Origin: Chloroflexota bacterium
GTDB lineage: Bacteria > Chloroflexota > Anaerolineae > UBA7937
DNA length: 10,138 nt
Assembly (NCBI GenBank): GCA_003453555.1
Contig: DMLA01000058.1
Coordinates: forward strand, 1-10,138
Direction: 5' to 3'
How positions within the stretch are numbered: the first letter of the stretch is position 1; each line of letters starts with the position of its first letter. Shown here piece after piece: positions 6,189-10,138 of the stretch. Position numbers and translations under genes: made by a program. The notes beneath the pieces are model-generated. The model made no database searches, was not told the origin of the DNA, and saw only the letters and a program-made list of their open reading frames with translations.

Positions 6189-7694
6189 TCAACCCTCACT
6201 CAGCATGCTTCTTGAAGCGAATTCTGGCCCCAACTCACCCGCGACCGGTAAGCGAGGGAGGCCATCGGCTACGATGCGGCCCTTCTCCAGGACGAGGATG
6301 CGCTGGGCGTAGCGACAGATCAGTTTGTAGTCATGGGTGATGAGCAAGATGGTCTGCCCCCGTCTGTTGAGAGCCACTAGGAAATCCATGAAGCGGCTCA
6401 GGTGGCCCCAATCTTGCCCCATGGTTGGCTCATCGAGAATCAGAAGCTCGGGCTGTAACGATAGCACCGCGGCCAAAGCGGTCCTCTGCTGCTCGCCACT
6501 GCTCAGGGCATAGGGGTCTCTCTCTCGCAGAGCAGCCAGGCCGGTAGCCTCCAACACCTCTTGATGCTGTTTATCCGAAAAGAGCCCAAAGTTACGAGGT
6601 CCAAAAGCCACCTCATCAGTTACGGTGTTGGTGAAGAGCTGGAGCAAGGGGTCTTGGAGCAATAATCCTACTCGACGCCCCAACTCCAGATTACGGGCTC
6701 CATCGCTCCAAGCCACTCGCCCCTTTTGAGGTTTGAGCAGACCGGCTATGATCTTGGCTATTGTACTTTTGCCAGTCCAGTTATCGCCCACCAGGGCTAC
6801 TAGCTCTCCGGGGTAGACGGCCATATTCAGCCCTTCAAGGAGAGAGCCCGAGCCATAGCCAAATTCAACATCTACGAGTTCCACCAGCGGCTCCTGGTCC
6901 CTGGGATGGCTGGTCAAGCCCAGGGGGAGGAGGGCAGAGTGTCCGATTTTGTCCCCCAGGAGGAACCACGGATAGCGAATGCCCAATCGGGAGAGCAGCT
7001 TCTTCTGTCCAAATACCTGGCGAGGCGGGCCGTCGACTACCAATCGGCCTGCCTTCAAGATGAGTACCCTATCGGCTAAGCCTTCCATCTCCTGCAACCG
7101 ATGCTCGATGACCAGGATGGTGATGCCCTGTTCGCGACGCAGCCGATCTAAGGTATCCAAGACCAGTCTAGTGCCTTTCAAGTCCAGGTTAGAGGTTGGC
7201 TCATCGAGCACAAGGATCCGAGGCTGCATGGCCAGAACGGAGGCTATGGCCAGCCGCTGCTGCTCACCCCCAGAGAGGGTGTTGACCCTCCGCCCTCGAA
7301 GGTGTTCTATACCTGTGGCCCTCACGGCGAATTCGCAGCGCCTAGCCACCTCAGGGGCCGGCAGGCCCAAATTGAGGGGGCCCAGGCTCACCTCCTCCTC
7401 AACGGTGAGACAAAAAAGCTGCGTGGCCGGATTTTGGAAGACAAGCCCCACGTGAGTGGCTAGCTCGGAGACGGAGTGCTCCTTGGTCGATAGCCCATCT
7501 ACCATCACCTGGCCCGACATGGTGGCGGCAGAGGAATGGGGTATCAGCCCGTTCAGACAGCGGGCCAAAGTGCTCTTGCCACAGCCTGAGGGCCCAGTCA
7601 GGAGAACGAACTCGCCCTCCTTGATATGGAGCGAAAGACCGTCCAGGGCCCTCTCCCTCCCGTAATAGACTGATAGGCGATCGAGATGGATCAT
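6189..7694 (-). CDS. Fused double ABC ATPase of ECF transporter (EcfA-EcfA')
   Basis: 501-residue cytosolic ATPase joining two ABC domains that are separate EcfA1 and EcfA2 proteins in many ECF importers. Domain 1 (about 1-235): Walker A GPSGCGKST (34-42), Q-loop VFQNPATQLF, signature LSGGEQQR (140-147), Walker B ILVLDEPT (160-167), switch His in VIEHRL. Domain 2 (about 270-490): Walker A GDNWTGKST (303-311), Q-loop LLQDPLLQLF, signature LSSGEQQR (397-404), Walker B LLILDEPT (417-424), switch His in LITHD. All catalytic elements are present; the Trp-Thr within the second Walker A is unusual. The ATG overlaps the NTPase stop (ATGA), indicating translational coupling, and GGAGGAG lies upstream. 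With the S and EcfT genes just downstream, this completes an importer. Confidence 0.9.
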   Translation of the reverse strand: MIHLDRLSVYYGRERALDGLSLHIKEGEFVLLTGPSGCGKSTLARCLNGLIPHSSAATMSGQVMVDGLSTKEHSVSELATHVGLVFQNPATQLFCLTVEEEVSLGPLNLGLPAPEVARRCEFAVRATGIEHLRGRRVNTLSGGEQQRLAIASVLAMQPRILVLDEPTSNLDLKGTRLVLDTLDRLRREQGITILVIEHRLQEMEGLADRVLILKAGRLVVDGPPRQVFGQKKLLSRLGIRYPWFLLGDKIGHSALLPLGLTSHPRDQEPLVELVDVEFGYGSGSLLEGLNMAVYPGELVALVGDNWTGKSTIAKIIAGLLKPQKGRVAWSDGARNLELGRRVGLLLQDPLLQLFTNTVTDEVAFGPRNFGLFSDKQHQEVLEATGLAALRERDPYALSSGEQQRTALAAVLSLQPELLILDEPTMGQDWGHLSRFMDFLVALNRRGQTILLITHDYKLICRYAQRILVLEKGRIVADGLPRLPVAGELGPEFASRSMLSEG

Positions 7695-8236
7695 CGGCTA
7701 AAGAACTCCTCCAGGATCAGCCATGGTAGGGTGTCTCTGTTCTGGGGGGTGACTGCCCTATACAGCAACTCGGCCTGTGGGAGGTGTCGGCGTAGGTCGT
7801 TCAAGAGCTCGCTGCGCACGACTAGAAGCGTGTGACAGGGGATCTTCCTTTGTAGATGGCGCAGGATGGTTAGGAAACCCTGACCTCGCTCCAGTTCCAG
7901 GGGACCGATCTCATCCACGATGAGGAGGTCGCAGCCGCTGGCCAAAGCGCGTTGAAGGAGATCGCACGCCCAACTCAAGGAGTTCAAATCGAAACTGTAC
8001 CGCCCTATCCGCGGCCCGCCTAGATCACTATCGGCCCGGGCCAAAACGCGCCTCTCACCACTCCCGGCATCCACCACCTCAAAGCCCACCTTAGCACCAC
8101 TCTGGTCGAATAGGGCTGGAGTCAATACTCCCGCCAGACGATACCCCTGTCGTGAGGCGATCTCCACTAGCCTCTGGCAGACGGTCGTCTTCCCCACACC
8201 ACGCTGGCCTGCCAAGAGCATGATATATTTGGACAT
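7691..8236 (-). CDS. THEP1-like P-loop NTPase
   Basis: 181-residue P-loop protein resembling the nucleoside-triphosphatase THEP1 group (archaeal/bacterial NTPase and human NTPCR). Walker A is GQRGVGKTT (10-18). Walker B is LLIVDEIGPLEL (104-115), the DEIGxLEL pattern characteristic of the group. A segment of the type RLAGVLTPALFD follows the P-loop helix, and the C-terminus contains VVRSELL, fitting the fold. Such enzymes hydrolyse ATP/GTP slowly in vitro and their cellular role is unclear. The ATG at 8236 is chosen because the protein starts right at the family N-terminus; the frame stays open farther upstream but there overlaps padR and reads as non-protein-like sequence. AAAGGG lies nine bases before the start. 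It is 29 bp after padR and overlaps the ATPase gene by 4 bp, so it belongs to the ECF operon. Confidence 0.8.
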   Translation of the reverse strand: MSKYIMLLAGQRGVGKTTVCQRLVEIASRQGYRLAGVLTPALFDQSGAKVGFEVVDAGSGERRVLARADSDLGGPRIGRYSFDLNSLSWACDLLQRALASGCDLLIVDEIGPLELERGQGFLTILRHLQRKIPCHTLLVVRSELLNDLRRHLPQAELLYRAVTPQNRDTLPWLILEEFFSR

Positions 8237-8265
8237 ATAGAACGACCCTTTTGCTGGATGCCTAC

Positions 8266-8799
8266 CTAGAGAGACATGCCCTGGTCCAGAAGCATAGCGC
8301 GACAATATTCGAGCCAATCGATGATCGCCTGGATCTGCCCACTGCGAAAGCGAAAGACTAGGTGTTCGAAACCCTCGTCGCTGGCCTCCTCCTGCAAGCG
8401 GGATAATCGGCGCCGACAAGCCGCTATCTGCATATCGACGACTCGCCCTGTCGTCTGCAGCCCTAGGGGTCGAGCTAGAAAGAGCTTGGCCAGGAACTCC
8501 ACCCGTATCAGGCGAGGAGTAGCGATGGGCGTCTCCAACCATCGCAGGAAGGCCTCTCGTCCTGGGGGGGTGATATGATATATTTTCTTCGCCGGACGAT
8601 TCTCCTGCACCTCTCTCCGTCCCTCTACATAGCCCAGTGCCTCTAATTCTTTAAGCAATTTATACATCTGGCTCCTGCCCAGATACCACACCCTCCCCAA
8701 CGGCGAGGAGGTGAGGTTCTGGTAGAGCTCATAGCCATGCATCGGTTCCCGCGCCAGCAACCCTAGGAGCAGGAGCTGCGGAGATGATTCTATCTTCAT
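8266..8799 (-). CDS. PadR family transcriptional regulator
   Basis: 177-residue DNA-binding protein of the PadR family. A winged helix-turn-helix occupies about residues 8-85, with LLLLGLLAREPMHGYELYQ, then SQMYKLLKELEALGYVEGR and the wing/last strand KKIYHITPPGREAF. A helical dimerisation region of the Vir_C_2 type covers about 95-170. PadR proteins usually repress nearby transport or detoxification genes and release on ligand binding. It is the first gene of the ECF operon, with inverted repeats just downstream of the promoter, which suggests autoregulation. The start is uncertain: ATG at 8799 fits the family N-terminus but has no clear ribosome site; an in-frame GTG at 8829 would add 10 residues and lie only about nine bases from the predicted transcription start, which would suit a nearly leaderless mRNA. 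Confidence 0.88.
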   Translation of the reverse strand: MKIESSPQLLLLGLLAREPMHGYELYQNLTSSPLGRVWYLGRSQMYKLLKELEALGYVEGRREVQENRPAKKIYHITPPGREAFLRWLETPIATPRLIRVEFLAKLFLARPLGLQTTGRVVDMQIAACRRRLSRLQEEASDEGFEHLVFRFRSGQIQAIIDWLEYCRAMLLDQGMSL

Positions 8800-8816
8800 G
8801 GGGGTGTTATGCTCAT

Positions 8817-8836
8817 AGTGAATACTCACTTGGTGA
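8817..8836. promoter_or_regulatory. Candidate PadR operator (overlapping inverted repeats)
   Basis: AGTGA-ATAC-TCACT (8817-8830) and TCAC-TTG-GTGA (8826-8836) share a half-site, giving three alternating AGTGA/TCACT half-sites. They fall just downstream of the predicted padR transcription start, where a bound repressor would block the promoter. The assignment to PadR is by position only. Confidence 0.45.
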
Positions 8837-8844
8837 CTAGCCTA

Positions 8845-8873
8845 AGTATAGGACCGACAGAACAGCCTGTCAA
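8845..8873 (-). promoter_or_regulatory. Near-consensus sigma-70-like promoter for the padR-ECF operon
   Basis: Minus strand TTGACA (8873-8868), exactly 17 bp, then TATACT (8850-8845). It is the strongest promoter match I see in the window, pointing into padR. The expected transcription start is around 8838, leaving a 9-base leader to GTG 8829 or about 39 bases to ATG 8799. Confidence 0.7.
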
Positions 8874-8889
8874 GTGCACGCAGCAATTT

Positions 8890-8940
8890 CTACAATCCCA
8901 GGCCTAGGAGAAGAGGAAGCCCCATCTTCTGGTATTGTAG
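8890..8940. repeat. 12-bp imperfect inverted repeat, possible hairpin
   Basis: CTACAATCCCAG (8890-8901) faces CTGGTATTGTAG (8929-8940): 11 of 12 positions pair across a 27-base interior. No T tract flanks it. It lies upstream of the padR promoter. It could be a small mobile-element remnant, a regulator site or a structured RNA. Confidence 0.45.
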
Positions 8941-8985
8941 AGAGGCTGCTCCCTTGAGTGACTCAAGCCGATTGGCTGGGCTTAG

Positions 8986-9192
8986 ACGGCGGGGCAGCCC
9001 AATCCGCTCTCGCTCCGGCACCTTGTTCTTGCTATCGCACGGGGCCTGCAGATTGGTCTCTCCAGGCATGCTCTAACGTTAACTATTCCCCTATGGTACA
9101 GGTGTAGCCTCTATCCTAGGAACCAATCCGCCGCTAGGAAATTCATCGAGAAGGTCGCTGAGTTGATCCCTTCGCTACAAGGGGACAAGTAG
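8986..9192 (+). pseudogene. Possible C-terminal gene fragment, unidentified
   Basis: The frame is open for 68 codons between TAG at 8983-8985 and TAG at 9190-9192 but has no ATG, GTG or TTG start. Its end (NQSAARKFIEKVAELIPSLQ) has the amphipathic helix pattern of a real protein C-terminus, while the part before is less convincing. I do not recognise the family. It may equally be chance. Confidence 0.2.
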
Positions 9193-9334
9193 TCGGAGGG
9201 TCTATCTCGTGGAACCTGACAGGGGATCCGCTGGAACTTGATGCCAGCCGATGCTGAGTCATTGGTAAGCGCCTAGGCCGCCCTACACAATTATGTTTTA
9301 CCCTTTTGTCCCAATTTTCCTACACTCACTTGAT

Positions 9335-9354
9335 AAAAAGTCCTGGGGCTTTTT
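9335..9354. terminator. Terminator-like A/T-flanked hairpin
   Basis: AAAAAGTC-CTGG-GGCTTTTT forms a stem of six Watson-Crick pairs, one T-G wobble and one C-G pair, with a four-base loop. The T run on either strand (TTTTT) fits a bidirectional intrinsic terminator. Neither flank holds a recognisable gene, so which transcript it would end is unclear. Confidence 0.4.
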
Positions 9355-9863
9355 AGGTCGGATTAGATCCCTCCCACTTTTGTCCGCAATCTATATGGAT
9401 GTACCATTGTGACAAGCCGCCTTGGATTGCCCTCGCCTCTACGACTGGGGCATACTTTAACACCAAACATCCGTTTGCCAAGCGAGATAGGTACCCCGCC
9501 GGTTTGTGGGCTTAAACAGGCCCAAGCGGGCACCTCGCCGATCAGCGAGCCCAGTCCTCTGAACACCGCCTCACCAGCACAGGGCTGGCGTATGAGTTCA
9601 TAGATGATGCCCATGAGTTGAACCCACCCGCACACCAAACTGGGGCCGGTGTCTATGACCCATGCTATCTGCAACGATGGCTTATCTGCATAGCATCAGG
9701 CGAAAGGCCTGCCCTGACTTACGATATGATAGTGTGCTAAAGAATCTATTAAAAATGCTCCTGTCCTTCAGAGATGGGGCAGAGCGAGTCCCACAGGTTT
9801 CGTTTCCGTGGTCTGGCCCGTAAGAGCGGGGATCTCTGGCAACTCTTATCCTGCCCCTGAGGG

Positions 9864-10043
9864 ATGGGGGACATTGATTCCGGAGGGGCGGCAAGATGTT
9901 TCCTAGACAAGGAGAGGATTGACGGCGCAGAAGCAGAAAGTATCGAAGCCCAAGCGATGGGCGACTCACAACTGGTGCTAGAAGATGGCTACGAGACGCC
10001 CTTCGTCCCGAGCTCAGGGTTAGGGGAAGAGCTCAATCGCTGA
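9864..10043 (+). CDS. Small hypothetical ORF, 59 codons
   Basis: ATG at 9864 to TGA at 10041-10043. Composition is protein-like and acidic in the middle (DGAEAESIEAQAMGDSQL, then LEDGYETPFVPSSGLGEELNR), unlike the surrounding frames, which read as low-quality sequence. No spaced ribosome site is present: GAGGG abuts the ATG directly, and a stop codon lies 3 bases before it. It could be the tail of a decayed gene or chance. Function unknown. Confidence 0.22.
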   Translation: MGDIDSGGAARCFLDKERIDGAEAESIEAQAMGDSQLVLEDGYETPFVPSSGLGEELNR

Positions 10044-10138
10044 TCTATATCCTGAATCCTCTATACGCCATTGCGATGCCGTGTGATCGACAGCATAAGC
10101 TAAACTATCTCAAATCTGAGCCCTTGACTCAAAAAGTA

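Larger units (their letters stand above)
8881..10138. other. Gene-poor region, about 1.26 kb, possibly decayed
   Basis: No gene of recognisable family is present on either strand. Open frames are short, lack ribosome sites and do not read like known proteins. What can be seen: the inverted repeat at 8890-8940; a perfect TTGAGT-G-ACTCAA palindrome at 8954-8966; a startless plus-strand frame ending at 9192 whose last 22 residues look protein-like; a terminator-like hairpin at 9335-9354; small hairpins at 9662-9696 and 9697-9711; and a 59-codon ORF at 9864-10043. I see no tRNA, CRISPR repeat or complete insertion sequence. The mixture of coding-like fragments suggests old, degraded genes. Confidence 0.5.

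Noticed and set aside
8237..8542. 102-residue N-terminal extension of the NTPase frame
   Set aside because: It overlaps padR, is not protein-like in composition, and the ATG at 8236 sits at the family start with a ribosome site.
9363..9969. Two minus-strand frames of 95-103 residues
   Set aside because: No recognisable motif, no ribosome site and odd composition; they do not look coding. Left as part of the gene-poor region.
8881..10138. Insertion sequence or transposase
   Set aside because: No transposase motif, no DDE/HUH signature and no matching terminal repeats with target duplications could be seen.
1..10138. CRISPR array, tRNA or rRNA
   Set aside because: No regularly spaced direct repeats and no tRNA T-arm or rRNA signature were seen on either strand.

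Overview
The window looks like bacterial chromosome: tightly packed minus-strand operons, Shine-Dalgarno-type ribosome sites, sigma-70-like promoters and several GTG/TTG starts. A bacterial translin homologue next to a YacP-type NYN protein, an anaerobe-style selenium/sulfur cluster and an ECF-type transporter, with moderately high GC and frequent AGG arginine codons, would fit an anaerobic, perhaps thermophilic lineage such as Chloroflexota or a deep Firmicutes-like group. That placement is a guess from gene content; no rRNA or marker gene is present.

Layout. (1) 2-1076, plus strand: the 3' part of a translin-family gene and a NYN-domain (YacP-like) putative RNase gene 28 bp later, closed by a terminator-like hairpin. 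(2) 4714-1190, minus strand: a selenium/sulfur trafficking operon of yedE-type membrane transporter, short TusA-like protein, class-V cysteine desulfurase, DUF3343 putative Se/S carrier and finally selD. The selD copy is a wreck: both catalytic residues are replaced, there is a frameshift, an in-frame TAG, and the C-terminal half is gone. A promoter (TTGACA-16-TATGAT) and a leader with an 8-codon ORF precede yedE. (3) 8799-4843, minus strand: an operon driven by a near-consensus promoter (TTGACA-17-TATACT) with overlapping inverted repeats, encoding a PadR regulator, a THEP1-like NTPase, a fused double-ATPase ECF subunit, an S component of unknown specificity and EcfT. (4) 8881-10138: about 1.26 kb without a recognisable gene, holding inverted repeats, a terminator-like hairpin and small coding-like fragments.

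How it fits together. The ECF genes should form a complete vitamin- or ligand-uptake machine (ATPases, S, T) under a PadR repressor, with an NTPase of unknown role in the same transcript. The selenium operon normally delivers reduced selenium (YedE import, desulfurase/selenide handling, TusA and DUF3343 carriers) to SelD, which makes selenophosphate. With selD destroyed here while the four upstream genes remain open, either a second selD exists elsewhere, or the cassette now works in sulfur handling, or the selenium trait is being lost. I regard this decayed selenium locus as the most informative signal in the window.
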